Source: Diplonema japonicum (Eukaryota > Euglenozoa > Diplonemea > Diplonemida > Diplonemidae). Taken from it: DNA of 64,000 bases. The stretch lies in the NCBI GenBank assembly GCA_964019335.1, contig OZ025663.1, positions 713,726-777,725 of the forward strand. Reading direction: 5' to 3'. The notes below the pieces were generated by a model that was not told where the DNA came from, made no database searches, and saw only the letters and a list, made by a program, of their open reading frames with translations. How positions within the stretch are numbered: position 1 is the first letter of the stretch; every line of letters starts with the position of its first letter. Shown here piece by piece: positions 1 through 13,093 of this stretch. A program made the translations under genes and the position numbers.

Positions 1-1021
<1,021 letters not shown>

Positions 1022-1538
1022 GACCTCTAAACCGACCATCTCGACTTATTATTCTCATTTTCTTTTTATAGTGTTTTCTCTTTTTTTTTTTTTTTTTATA
1101 GTTTCATAAGTTAAATGGTAATTGAAAGAAAAGAATGAAAAGAAAGAAGGGGGAGGCGGAGAGGGTTCCCTCGGAAGAGGCGTTTCGCGATTTGTGCTTC
1201 ACACCTGACTCTCTCTCCCTCAGCCGTCTTCTCTTAAGAAGGCGTTGTTGAGACGACCCCCTCTTTTTTTTCTAAAAGAAAAAAGCCCCCCTCCTAGTAT
1301 GGAAGGGGACAAGACTTGGATTAATAAGATTTTGCTTTCTCCCTTTAAAAAAAAAAGAAATAATAACATCAGAATGACCCAGTTAAAAAAAAAAAAGACA
1401 TCCCCCTCTTCACATTTGCACCTCTCCCCCTAACAGTACCTATATTCTCTCTTAATCTTTAAAAAAAAAAGGAAATCTTTTTTTTTTCCCCCACGTTCGG
1501 TAAAGCACACTATTGTGTCCATTCAGGTGTTTAAAAGC
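1022..1538. other. Low-complexity intergenic spacer
   Basis: About 500 bases of A-, T- and C-rich tracts, including TTTTATAAAAG-like stretches and runs of 8-17 T. It ends in a C/T-rich tract leading to a candidate trans-splice acceptor (AG at 1525-1526). No open frame with credible composition was seen. Confidence 0.6.
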
Positions 1539-2075
1539 ATGAACATATGGAGGCAAGGCGTAGGGCGTCGGTTTTATAATATCATACACAAGCACGAGGG
1601 TGTGCAGCAGGTAAAGCCTGTGAGGATCAACTTAACGGTGGTCAACAGGGATGACGTGGAGAAGGTGGTGGTATCCGCCGCAGTGCAAGACAAGATCAGA
1701 GAGTTGGAACAGATAAGAAGCGATAAGAAGAAGATAGAAGCAGAAAAGGCACAGTGGCACGGCACCTGGGCCATATCCATGCTCTTCGTGATGACCATCT
1801 GGTGGTGGCAAATCGTGGCCCTGAAGGGCGTAGTGGGCAACATTGATACAGCCTTAAGCGACTGCTGCAAGCAGATCAACGACACCGAAACCGTCATCAG
1901 AAAAGCAAAGCGTGTTTGGCTCGATAAGCTTGCCCCTATCAACGAGACCTTACGTGACCTCGAACGGGACAGGGCTATGCGTGCTCGTAAGCTTGACCAG
2001 CTCACAGAAACCCTGCGGAACTCCCTCGTGGCTGTAGGCGAGTGGTCATGGAAGGAGAACAAGAAGATGCAATAA
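1539..2075 (+). CDS. Unknown small protein with one membrane segment and coiled coils
   Basis: 178 aa, no intron, family not recognised. I start at ATG 1539 because ATTCAG at 1521-1526 looks like the SL acceptor; the frame stays open upstream but without ATG. The N-terminus (MNIWRQGVGRRFYNII) is rich in Arg and hydrophobic residues with no acid, which fits a mitochondrial presequence. Residues about 55-75 are charged coiled coil, then one hydrophobic Trp-rich span (WAISMLFVMTIWWWQIVAL) of transmembrane length, then a second charged coiled coil to the C-terminus (TEWSW-like end, KENKKMQ). The layout of coil, single membrane span and coil resembles inner-membrane or organelle-anchoring proteins in general (for example CCDC90/MCUR1-type), but I see no family-specific motif. 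The mitochondrial placement is inference. Confidence 0.7.
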   Translation: MNIWRQGVGRRFYNIIHKHEGVQQVKPVRINLTVVNRDDVEKVVVSAAVQDKIRELEQIRSDKKKIEAEKAQWHGTWAISMLFVMTIWWWQIVALKGVVGNIDTALSDCCKQINDTETVIRKAKRVWLDKLAPINETLRDLERDRAMRARKLDQLTETLRNSLVAVGEWSWKENKKMQ

Positions 2076-3432
2076 TTTTTTTTTCTTTCTTTTCTTTTTG
2101 ACATACTAGCCTTCCCTACCCCCCCTTTTTTTTCTGCAAAATGAAAAAGAAAGAAAGCTCTCATGTACGGCAAAAAAGGCTGTATCCCCCTGTAAGTTGG
2201 GGGGACACATTTTGGGTAAAAACAAAGAGAAAAAAAAGGGGGGGAAAAAGAAAAAGAAAGAAAGAAACGCAGCACACACATACATTTTTTTTTCCCCTTG
2301 GGGTTCTGCACCTTTGACGGGAATGAAACTCAACGAAAAGAAAACGGTGGGGCCATTGAGGCCACAGCACCGCACTGACAGCCCAAGAAAGGGTGTCCTC
2401 AGGGTGCGCTTGCCCTTAAACATCGCCTCTTTTTATTTATTTGTCTCGGTTTTCTATTTTGTTTTGTTTTTTGAGGTTTTTTTAAACCCTTTTGAACACG
2501 GGCAACCATACTTACGTACCAGACGAGGCACAGCCAGCAGGAAGGTCCGTGATAGTGTTGAGCAGACATTCGCTGGGTTGGGAAACTACAAGATTATGCC
2601 TTGGTCGATAACAAGCAACGGTCACCGGGTCACTGGTCACTGGGTTTGTTGAATAGGCGTGTTCTGAAATAATCTTTTTGAAAAGAAGAAAGAAAAGAGA
2701 GAAAGAAAATAGAAACATAAAAGATAAGTTTTCGTTTCACTCATGTACAGCTTACACGTGCTGCTGCGGTAGCAGTGTGAGCCAGACCTCTCTATTGTAA
2801 AAAACGAGTTCGCCTTGTTCACTTTCCTCTGCGAGACATATCTGCAGCGGGAGGGGTGTGCCAACCCCCTCTGCGGATTCTCTCTCTCCCCCCACCCCCT
2901 TCCTTTAAACATGAAAAATCCTTTTTTCCTCCATTGAAAATGAATAGGGGCTTGAGTGCGATGACCAATGTTCATTCCATAACCTGAGGGGTGTTCAGCT
3001 ATACAGACGCGCTCTGATTGGCTCCCTTGGTCGGTCCCCATTATTTCTTTTTTGAAAGACTGAGACACGGGATGCACCGGTCACTGTCTCAAAGGATAAG
3101 CATCTTAAGGCCATGATGCCTTTTGTGTCCCTTCCCTTCAAACGACCCTTCGCACGTGGCCTTTGCTAGCTATTTGTATTGTATGGATCTCTGCTGTTTC
3201 CCTAGCAGCCGCCCCTTGTAACACCACCGCTCGCCCTGCTGGGCACTCACCACCATGGTATGCGCAGCATCCAACAATGCCGCTTCTCGGCAGCTATACG
3301 GTCCATCCCACCCCGTGAAGCATCATCCCTCTCTCCCTCCATCAAAAGGTTCTGGTCCGTATTTTTTATTTCTTTCTTTTTTTATTCCTTCTTCTCTTAG
3401 CTTTACCCTCACGCCAGGTACACGACGTGCAC
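2076..3432. other. Intergenic spacer, no gene seen
   Basis: About 1.36 kb. The first half is homopolymer-rich (CCCCCCTTTTTTTT near 2120, AAAAAAAGGGGGGG near 2230, long T runs near 2285 and 2450). The 2510-3300 part has ordinary base composition but only short open frames in all six frames and no tRNA-like TTCGAAT box. It ends in a T/C-rich tract and a CCAG acceptor at 3414-3417. Confidence 0.5.
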
Positions 3433-6400
3433 ATGGTAGGCACCTTAAGGGACCGCTCTCCGATTAGGAACAGGAGGCTCAGCCTCGGTGGCGTGGCGGG
3501 TCCTGCAAGACCAGCCTCAGTGACGACCCCGCGTGTGCAGACACAAACTAGAGCATATGTATCGCCTCCTAGAATGTCACCACCGAGCCCACTGCTTGCA
3601 AGAGGAGACTTTGAGACTCCTGTCTCCGTGGGTACCCCTCTTCTGCGTGGCCTCCCTAATAGAGGGCAGGTCACAGTCGATGCCTCTGCCCTTCGTGCCC
3701 TAGAGGATAACTTGGTCCCCGTCGTGGACGCCCTAGCTGCCGCTGAAGCAGAGAACCAGCGTCTTGAGTCAGCACTGCAAGATACAGCACGCGAGAATAG
3801 CCGAGTCAAGAGGACAGCAGACCTTGCCACTGCCGCAGAGCGAGCGGAGCGCACGCATGTTGCCACCATGCACGCCACGGAGGTGGCGGATCTGAGACGA
3901 GGCTTAGATGAAGCTGACCTGGTGATACGGAAGCTGCAGAACGATCACGAAGACCCCGCCGTCATCAACAGGCTGAAGATGCGAGTTGCAGAGTACGAAG
4001 CCGAAAACACCGCTCTGAAGGCACAGCTGGACGCGCACAAGGTGCAGCTGCAAGAGCTGTCCTTGGAGAACACAACTCTAGCTGACACTATCTCACAGCT
4101 GCGCTTGGACGCAGAACGAGCGCGAGCTGAGACAGAAGAGATGGCCGCACGAAACAACACTTTGCGTGATTCGCTTGCGCTGACAGTTGCCGAGCTCAAC
4201 GCGCAAATGCAGCAGTCTGCAGACGGGAATGCTCTGATGGGGATGAAGATTCAAGGGTTGGAGTTTGAGCTACATGACAGAAGCAAAGGTGGCGACGACG
4301 TGAAAAGGCTGAAAGAACTCCTCGAGGAGTCCCAGCAGCACCTGCAGCAGTACGACACCATCAACAAGAACCTCTCGTCCAACGCAGTAAGGTTGATTTC
4401 ACAGAGGTCCAAACAGACACACGAGATGTACTCGAAGGCGAGAACCGAAACGATGAGGCAGGCTTGGTGGAAGATGATTTACTTCTGGATCCTGACGCAG
4501 GGGAAGAAGTACAGGGACGCACAGTACGCGCTGCAGCAGGAGCTGATAAGGCACAGCGAAGAGACCGCAGAAGAGCTCAGCAGGATGCAGACCAATTGCA
4601 TGGAAGAAATCATCAAGCTGCGTGATGACTCGGCCGAACAGATGGCACAGGTACTGGAAACTGCACGAAGGGAGAAGGAGATCTTCGCAAAAGACAAGAT
4701 GTTCATTTTCGAGGACCTAGAGGCTGAGAGGCAGCGCAGGCTCGACTGTGAAGCAGCGAACAGCGAGTTGAAGCAGGAGCTGCAAAAAGCTGAATTTGCT
4801 AGGTCCAAGTTACAGAAAGACATGAACAATATGCAAAGAATGCTGGAGGCCGACACCGGGGAGCTGCGGGACGAGTTCCTCAACGGGTACCAAAGGCTCT
4901 CGGACGATCTGGTCATGATGTGGAAGAAGCTCAGAGAGGACCTCAACGGGCAGCTGCGTCGCGTGTGGGAGGAAGACAGAGTCTCAAAGAGGGACCAGGA
5001 GAAGCAGCAAGAGAACAAGGGGCTGGTTGATAGCTTGCAGAAGAAGCTGCTCGAGACAGAGTTAGAGCTCGAGAAATGGAAGGATAAGGCCACAGATGTA
5101 TGTTATACCTTTACCAACACCCGACACAGGGCATTGAGAAGCTGTCGTATGAGATGGATCGTGCCAACAAGAAGTTGATCGAGGAGAATGCTGCTGCTCT
5201 GAAGAAGCTGAACCGCGAACTCTCAGACGAGGTATGATTCTTATAGACTCCAAATGGCACCAGACCGCGCGTGGTAGCAGCAAAGAATGGCGAGTGCAGG
5301 AACTAGAAGGAAGGATAGATGACCTTAAAGATGAACTGAAGCGTATGGCCGCTAAGATGAAGGAAGAAGAAGAGGCCAATGATGAGGTATGCACCACACT
5401 TTGTGTCTGTAAGCAAACCTAGTTCAAACGAGCCTTGGCAGCAGAGCAAGCGGCAAGGAACAAACTGCAGCATGCAGTCGACAAGCACAGCAAGTCTGAA
5501 GAAGAATACGAGCGCAAGATGGAGGAGATGGAGCAAGCTCACAAGGAGGACATCGATGCCTTGCAGAAGAAGATCAGTGACTTGAAGAAAGGCCAGTCGA
5601 ATATGCAGCATGTGAACAAGGAGCTCGAGAACACTTTGGACGACCTGGACAAGGCGCAGCAGGAAGGTAGTGAGCTCCGTAACCTAATTTCTTCTCTGCG
5701 TGATCAATTGGGCGGCAAGGAGGGCAAAATGCAGGATCTGCTGGATATGATAGACCAGGAGAAAGCTGCCACGAAAAAGGTGGAGAAAGACCTGAAGGAC
5801 TCCCAAAAAGCAAAAACCAACTTGGAGTACGAGATCGAAACACTGAAGAAAGAGCTGCAGGATGAAGAGTCCAGGAACAATGATTTCATGAAACAGCTTA
5901 AAGACGCACAGCAGCAGAACAGAAAGCTAAAGGGTGAACACCAAGAAGCGCTGCACGACTTGGAAGCAGAACTAGATGAGGCCAGGGAACACATAAATGA
6001 CGCCTCAAAGCTGAAGCAGGAACTGCAGACGCTGAGGGGGAAGATGGCAGACCTCTTAGATGACAACAGGCGGCTAAGCCAGGATAAGGAGGATCTGGAA
6101 GATAAGAACAGAAAGTTATCCTTCGAGATGGACCTTGAGAAGCAGCGCAACGCAGCCTCGAAGCGCTACTTGGAGAACGAGGTGGACGACCTGCGCCGTA
6201 GATTGGACGAAGCAGAGGAAGAGGCACAGGCACAGGCTGCGAAGTTTAAGGCACTGAAAAAGGAGAAGCAGCAGGAGATATCGGACCTCCAAGAGAAGAT
6301 CTCCAGACTGGAAGAAGAAGCAAACCAGGCGACAAGCAACTTGAGCAGAGCTAACGATGCACTTACGAAGGACAAGGAAAAGCTGATGAAAGAGAAGCTT

Positions 6401-9400
6401 AAGGCGGAACAGGAAATCCTCGCTCTGAAGGAGCAGTGCGACGATGATGCTAAACTTCGCGACCAGCTGAACAGACTGAAGCAGGAATTCGACAAGGAGC
6501 GTCAGTTCACCAAGAAGCTTCAGAAGGAGGCCGAAGACCACGACGCAGTGGTCAACAAGATGCGTAGGATACAAGACCAGCTGAAGAAGGACTTGGGTGC
6601 TGCGCTGGCTTCCAAGGATGAGGTATGTCGCACAGCACCTAAGCATTGCCGGTAGGATCTGCGTGCAACGAAAGATGATCTTGATAAGAAGTGCCAGGAG
6701 CTGCAAGAGACGGAGTTCGAAAGGGTATGCACGACCACTTGGCTCATGTTCATTACAGGCACGAGCCAGAGCTGACGAAGAGGCAATGAAAAGGAGATAC
6801 GAAGAAGAACGATCAAGGGCAGAAAGCGAAAGGGACAGAGCCGACCAGGAATACGACAGTGCGGAGGCCTTGAAGAACAGGTTGTCGACTATGGATGCAA
6901 ACCTCTCAGCGCTCTCGGGAGACAATGCGAGAATGAAGCAAAAGCTCCAGGACGAGGCAAGGGCTGCTGAGGATGCAAACGCGGAGAGTGAAAACCAGCT
7001 TGCGAAGCTGCGGGCTGAGATGACACATGCAAAGAACGCACACAAAAACGCACTGGCCGCTGAGCAGGACCTGCACAGGTCGTTAATGGACGAGCAGCAG
7101 CAGAGCAAAGATCTGGCCGACAAGATTGAGAAGCTCGAGAGGAGATTGCAAGACAGCCAGAGGTTTGCGGAAGAGAGCCGGGCCCTCGCAGAACAAAGGG
7201 ACGAACTCTTGCGCAGACTGCAGAGGGAAGCTGACAAGGTCAACGATCTCGAAAGGGAGATTGATGCGTTGCGTCGCGACAGTAAGAACTTAAAGGATGC
7301 CCACGAGAAGGTAGCTACACTAGAAGCCCAGGTCGATGAACACCGTGCCCAGCAAGAGCAACTACGCCGTGAGGCCGAAAAGGTGGAGGGGCTGCAGAAG
7401 CAGATGAATCACCTGAAGCTTAAGGCGCAGCAGGAGATCGACGAGAGGATGGCTGACGCTGCTAAACAGATGGCTGATCTTCGCCAGCAGAAGGACGAGC
7501 TGGCTGGTGACAAGAGACGACTGTCCGATGATCTGAGGAATGCAAGGGCAAACCAAGACGACGCGGAAAGCATGATCAAGGACCTTGAGCGAGAGCTTGC
7601 ACGACTGCAGGATGATCTGAGGGAGCGTGACAGCAAGCTCCGCAGTGAAAGGCAAGCTTTGAAAAACGCGAACGAAGAAGTGGAAGACCTGAAGGATGAA
7701 CGCGATGTCCTGACGCGAGAGCAGGACAAGCTGCGAGCAGAAATATCTAGCAACAAGGACGAGAGAGACCGCATGAAAGAGCGCCAAGAGTCCATGGCTG
7801 AGACTATAAGGTCGCTGGAGGACCAGTTGTCTGATCTCAGGAAACAGCTGGCAAAGATGAAGCAAGAGAATGAGGACCTCAAGGGCGACGTTGACAGGGG
7901 ACTGAATAACCAGCTGAAGGCACTCCGCAATGAATGCGACGAAGCGAACAGTGAAATCGAACGCTTGAAGGCCAAGATCAAGGACTTGAAGAAGAAGCAG
8001 CAGGACAGGGACATGCTTTCCGACGCGAACCAGACTTTGGAGAGCAATTTGAAGAAAGCCAAAGATGCCAATGAAGACTTGCAAGATACTATCGACAGGA
8101 TGCACAGGGAGTTCAAGGAGAAGGCAGGCGATCAGGCGGCAAGGCTAGCGGATGAGCTGGACGAGATAGCCCGTGAAAGAAATGACCTCAAGCACCAGCT
8201 GGCGATGGAGCAGGAAAGGACTGAAGACTTGCAGAAGAAGCTAGCTAAGCTCGAGAAGAAGCTCGCAGACCACCGCAACATTGATGATAAGTACCAAGAG
8301 TTGGAAGGGAAGTACAACAAGCTGGGCGACAAGTTCAAGGAACTGGAGGCAGCACACGAACAGCTTGGTGCAAAGCACAAGCAGCTAGAGGCTGACTACG
8401 CGGATCTCATGGCAGAGCGTGACTCCTTGCTGAAGGGACAACAGGACTTAGAACGAAAGCTCAGAAACGCGGAAGAAGAAAGAGATGATGCCAAGCGAGC
8501 AGCAGGGAGGCTGAAGCAGGTCCTGGATGACATGGAGGGGAAGCTTGGTGACGAGGAAGATGAAAAAGGCAGAGCAGAGAAAATGGGCAAAAGGTTGAGG
8601 CAGCAGCTCGAGGAAGCACAGAAAGAAGCTGAGGAACTCCGCCAGAAACTTAGAAAGGAAGAGGAGGATAGAGAAGATGCCCAAAGGGAGAAGGAAGAAA
8701 TTCAGAGGAACGCAAAGAAGCTCAAAGCAGAGCTGGAGGAGATGTACGGCGAGTTCGGAGACGAGAAGGGCAAGGTTGAGAAGATGAATAAGAAGCTGAG
8801 ACAGCAGCTCGAAGAAGCTGAACTAGCAGCTGCCGAGCTCCGACAAAAGCTCAAGAGTGAAGAAGAGGAGAGGGAAGAGGCTCAAAGAATTGCGAAGAAG
8901 CTGAAGCAGGAGCTCGACACCATGCAAGGGGAGTTGGGTGACGAGAAGGGCAAGGTAGAGAAGTCAGCAAAGAAGTTGAAGGAAGAGCTCGACGAGCTGC
9001 AGGAGAAGTTTGACCAAGAAGAAGGCGAGAAGGATAAGTGGCAGAAGTCAGCAAAAGACCTGAAAGCAGAGCTTGACGATGCACAAGAGGCAGCGGACAA
9101 GTTGCAGCAAAAGCTTAAGGAAGAGGAAGATGAAAAAGAAGAAGCTCGCCAGGTCTCCAAGAAGCTGAAACAGAAGCTTGACAGTCTTGAAGGGAAGCTG
9201 GATGACGAGGAGGACGAGAAAGGCAAGGTGGCTAAGTCGGCAAAGAAGCTCAGGGAGGAGCTCGAGGACCTGCTCGAGAAGCTCCAAAACGAGAAGGATG
9301 AACGAGAGAAGTGGCAGCGGTCCGCAAAGGAGCTTGAAGATAGATTGGAGTCCGCAAACAAGTCGGCAGATGGGCAGCTTGCAGCAAAGACAGAGGCGCA

Positions 9401-10652
9401 GAATGAGCTTGACAGCATGCAGAAAAAGCTGAAGGACAACCTCGAAAAGCAAAAGGAACAAGAAGAGCTGGCGGCCGAACAGGCTCGTGCAAAGAAGTCC
9501 TTGGAAGACGATTTGGAGCAGAAGACCCTTTTGGTGGAGCAGGGAAATGCCCTGAGGGCAGATCTGGCGGGGCACCTCACGAAGGCCAACGAGACTGCCA
9601 AGAAGGCGCGAAAGGAAGCTGCAGAGTACAAAGAAAGGCTGGGGCAGAGCACCGACAAGAGTCAGAGAAACCTGGAGGATGCTGAACAAAAGATCAGGGA
9701 ACAGGAGAGGAAGATCGGCTCGCTGAAGGATAAGATTGACTCGCTGAAGAGGAAGAACGAGGATCTCAAGGCGAGGCTGGCACAGCAAGAGGCAGAGTTG
9801 CGGGATTGCAACAGGTGCCGTGAGAAGCTGGCAGCAAGGGAAAGAGAGCTGGCTGAGAAGAACAAAGAGCTGGCGGAGCTGCGGGCCTTGCAGAGAAAGC
9901 TTGACGAGATGGTCGGGAACGAAGCAGACTACAAACAAAAGCTCGACGATATGCGAGGGGGCCTCGAGAGATGCAAGCAAGAGAACGCTAGGCTGGTGGC
10001 GATAGAGGAGAAGTCGAAGGATCGTGAGGTGAAGCTGAAGGAGTACGAAGAGCAGTACGACACCTTCCAGTTCGTGGTGCAGTCAAGGTCGCAGCTCATC
10101 AAGCAGATCTACGATATCTACATGGCAGCGAAGCAGGTACAGAAGTGCCACAGAAACAAAGAGAAGCTAGGAGAGAGCATCGAGACTACCGTGAAGATGG
10201 GCAAGTCGCTGATCTGCGACTTCTTCACGCACCCCGAGAAGATGCACTTAGGGCTGTCACCGTCACACTTCCCTCCCACAGTCGCAGCGCTGGGGAACAC
10301 GGATGTGCACGCTAGTATTCTTGGTGAAGGGGTATGTCAAAGGTGCTTTAATCACAACCACACAGCATATCCAATCGGTCAGAGAAGGCGCCGACGTCTC
10401 AGCCTTCGAGAATGCGGTCCCTGATGATGGGGAAGAGGGCAGGCCTGTGGTATGACATGATCACCTGTGTTTACAATCTTCAGCAATCCGTGGCAGTACG
10501 AAAAGCTGTCAACAAGTTCCGGACCTCCGCCTCTGCATCCACTCCGAAGAAGAAGGACTATCCTGCGACCACTACAGTATCGGTGTGTTTCCTTTTATTT
10601 GTTTTAAGACCCGGACCGAATTACTCATCCACAGGTCACGAGGCCTAAGTAG
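3433..10652 (+). CDS. Giant coiled-coil protein (2310 aa)
   Basis: Exons: 3433-5097, 5130-5231, 5264-5386, 5423-6622, 6656-6724, 6759-10331, 10366-10449, 10484-10582, 10635-10652 (TAG). The eight introns are 32-36 nt plus one of 52 nt, and all junctions keep frame. Start ATG lies 16 bases after a CCAG acceptor (3417). Residues about 1-80 are Pro/Arg/Ser-rich and likely disordered. Nearly everything after is heptad coiled coil rich in Lys, Glu, Gln, Ala and Leu. Near residues 340-380 a short break (QAWWKMIYFWILTQGKKY) is the only aromatic-rich spot. Residues about 1610-1920 are a degenerate tandem repeat (see repeat entry). After about residue 2130 a short less-coiled C-terminal region contains FVVQSRSQLIKQIYDIYM. 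Similarity to myosin tails or the centrosomal, basal-body and flagellar rod proteins is generic for coiled coils, so no orthologue is claimed. A structural cytoskeletal role is inference from length and architecture. Confidence 0.9.
8440..9360 (+). repeat. Degenerate repeats coding coiled-coil units of about 53-70 residues
   Basis: Inside the giant coiled-coil gene, successive units share the pattern KKLKxELxxMxGxxGDEKGKVEK followed by LRQQLEEAxxxAxELRQKL and a run of Glu/Lys. At least four to five units are readable. The motif GDEKGKVEK occurs exactly in two units and as close variants (GDEEDEKGRAEK, DDEEDEKGKVAK) in others. This indicates expansion by internal tandem duplication. Confidence 0.75.
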
Positions 10653-11696
10653 GAAAACAGGAAAGAAAAAGAAAAAAGACAAAGGAAAGAAGAGAAATCA
10701 AGCAGCAGTTTTTTTTTTATAAGCTAACTATTTCTTTTTTTTTTTATATGTTCTTTTTGATACAGATGGGGGGGGTTTTTTTTTAAAGTTGGTTTTCTCC
10801 TTCTTCCTTGCTTGTTGTAGACGAAGTCCGCCGCTCCTTTTTTTTTGTTCGAAACCAGAGCGCAACGTTGATTTTTTTGTCTAGCTGCCCGAGAAAAGAT
10901 AAAAAAGGAATACTTAGTGGATAAGAGATACAATTAGTGCCCTCCCCTCACCCTCCATTCCCTTTCCCTTCCCCACACTTGTTTTAGAATGTTGTTCATT
11001 AACCCCCTTCCCCACCCCTTTTTTTTCTGGTAAAAAGAAAAGTGAGTAGGTGTTCCCTCACCTCCCCCCTTCCCCCAAGAATCTTCGTGTTGCCAACAAA
11101 AGAAATAATCTAGATTTAATATCACGTATCTTCCTTCTTTTTTTCATTGCTCCTCTTTTTTTTTTCTCCTTACGTATATTACCCCTTTAAGATTTTTTTT
11201 AGACCCCCGACTCCCCTTTCCCCCCGTTATAAAAGGCTGATTGTAAAAAAAGAAACAAGAATGAAAAATAGCCTTACAGCAATATTTCTTTATTTAATCC
11301 TTTTTGGTTTTCTTCCCTTCTCCTTTCTCTCTCTCACATGCCTGTTTGCCGTTTACACCTATACCTCGGTGGTGCGGGGGGAGGTGTTTACTTGACGCAC
11401 AGAGCTTTCTTCTTTTTTTTTTAATTTAGACATTGAAACACTACGTTGAAAGCTCTTTGTAATCTCCCTGTGCTCCGTTCCGAGAGGCACAGTAAGCAGG
11501 GGACCGAGGCCATTCCCACCGAAGGAAACAAGCATTGTAATTCGAAAAAGACCTACCCACCCCCTCCTCCCACTTTTTTTTTTTCAAGGAGAAAAAAAAG
11601 ATTGTCTCTCATTTTATTCATACTTAAGCCCTTCGCCATCACAACTTCACACAGATGGTGTTGCTGTCGTAGGCTTCATTATACAGGGTAGCTACC
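10653..11696. other. Low-complexity intergenic spacer
   Basis: About 1.04 kb of T-rich, C-rich and A-rich tracts (for example GGGGGGGTTTTTTTTTT near 10767). Short frames only. Two AG sites after CA/T-rich sequence (11654 and 11686) precede the next ATG at 11697. Confidence 0.55.
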
Positions 11697-13031
11697 ATGA
11701 GGCTAGACCAAGCTGGAAGAAGGTCCAGGCTTGGCACTCTGAAAGGTCAAGGTGCTGGGAACGACGCGCTTCACAAAAGATGGGGGCGGGGCTGCGAGAA
11801 ACTGTGCAAGCTTTGGGACTGGTTCGGCACCTCAGAGTCGGCGCGTGCGGCCTTCGCAGCCGCGAAAATGACAAGATTTAATATAGAGAATCTTGTTGCC
11901 ATAGAAGGGGAGGTGCTAGACCTTCAAACAGTGGAGGACTACACTAAAGGTTTGGAGGTGAAAATTGAGATACGTGAGAAGCTTCTTTGCAAGCTGCATG
12001 ATCTTTGCGGCAGAACTAATAAGTCAGACGTGGACTCCACTTTCATAAGGAACGAACTGAGGCTCATTATAGGACTCTTACGTGTCAAGACAATCGAGCT
12101 ATACGAGGTGCTGACGCAGATCATGCACTGCCACACGACGACCACCATTCTTGTCCCCTCTCTCAACATCGTTAATGATGTTCACGCAATAGTCACGAAC
12201 ACACCTTTAGAGCGCCTCGTGGGTTTCAACACTTTCCGAAACCCCATGCTGCACCCCTCGTGCCCGCCCTGCATCTGCGCAGAGCCCCTTACTCACGTTG
12301 AAGAAAGCCGTGTTTCACGTGTCTTGCTCTCGCTTGGGAAGGCCACTCCTCATGGCGCGGACTGGATCCACCCCTCTGTATTCACAATGTTGAGTGCCGC
12401 CCTCATCATTGTCGTGGATGTTGCGATGAAGGAATTCCTTAAATCTCGTCTCGACACCTATAAAAGCACGGTCGTGAGCCACGTAGACAGAGAGGCAAGA
12501 TCATCCCTCGGCAGCTTGGGAGGTAACAGCCCTTTAGGGCTGTCCCTGCATAGCCCCACCGGATTCAAGCAGCAGCTGCCGCCTTTGATGCACAAATATG
12601 ACCGTCGACCACAGACCACTGAATCACCTCTCATAAAGGCAATCACTACAAAGTCCCTTGCAAAAAGGGCGAAGAGCGCAATGCAGGGGGGCTCACCCAG
12701 CATTACACCTATCATGTTGCCTCCTGCGGCCTCGACCTCGACTGCATTCCAACCACGCAAGGAAAGCGGCATAATAAAACAGCTCCTTGCACAATCAAGT
12801 GGTCCGGTCAGTACCGTGATGGCAAATGACACGACTGTCACGATGCAGACATTCTCAAACAACCCAAACACCGGCGCCCTCGTGTTGTGCATGTCCGACT
12901 GCAGAGCTAGGCGTGCCCTTACGGACGTCTTGGCAACTGCACCAGCCCCACTTGCTGTACTCTATTCTGTTCTCACTTCAACACACCCCAATAGTAGTGT
13001 TACAAAGGTACTGCAAGTCTTAGCAGTTTAG
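11697..13031 (+). CDS. Unknown protein (444 aa)
   Basis: One uninterrupted frame from ATG 11697 to TAG 13029-13031, with candidate SL acceptors 10 and 42 bases upstream. No family recognised. The first 45 residues are Arg/Lys/Gly-rich, then a mostly helical region (residues about 55-190) with ELRLIIGLLRVKTIELYEVL. A small cysteine cluster (CPPCIC) lies near residue 190. One hydrophobic stretch (MLSAALIIVVDVAM, about residue 230) could be a membrane segment or buried helix. Residues about 265-370 are Ser/Pro/Thr-rich and probably disordered. The end is again hydrophobic. Codon use and strand match the neighbours and the preceding AG sites support a real gene. A function cannot be given. Confidence 0.7.
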   Translation: MRLDQAGRRSRLGTLKGQGAGNDALHKRWGRGCEKLCKLWDWFGTSESARAAFAAAKMTRFNIENLVAIEGEVLDLQTVEDYTKGLEVKIEIREKLLCKLHDLCGRTNKSDVDSTFIRNELRLIIGLLRVKTIELYEVLTQIMHCHTTTTILVPSLNIVNDVHAIVTNTPLERLVGFNTFRNPMLHPSCPPCICAEPLTHVEESRVSRVLLSLGKATPHGADWIHPSVFTMLSAALIIVVDVAMKEFLKSRLDTYKSTVVSHVDREARSSLGSLGGNSPLGLSLHSPTGFKQQLPPLMHKYDRRPQTTESPLIKAITTKSLAKRAKSAMQGGSPSITPIMLPPAASTSTAFQPRKESGIIKQLLAQSSGPVSTVMANDTTVTMQTFSNNPNTGALVLCMSDCRARRALTDVLATAPAPLAVLYSVLTSTHPNSSVTKVLQVLAV

Positions 13032-13093
13032 CCATAGCTCGTAGTATTTTTTGGTTGCAACCCGTCATCTACCACAGTTACACATTGTTGCAC

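Noticed and set aside
5232-5280. Longer intron ending at GTAGCAG 5280
   Set aside because: It would put exon 3 out of frame. Ending at 5263 gives a 32-nt intron and an uninterrupted coiled coil.
6116-7243. Long minus-strand frames opposite the coiled-coil gene (also 7362-8105, 9048-9980)
   Set aside because: Leu/Ser-rich antisense images of Lys/Glu/Gln codons. They cross introns of the + gene.
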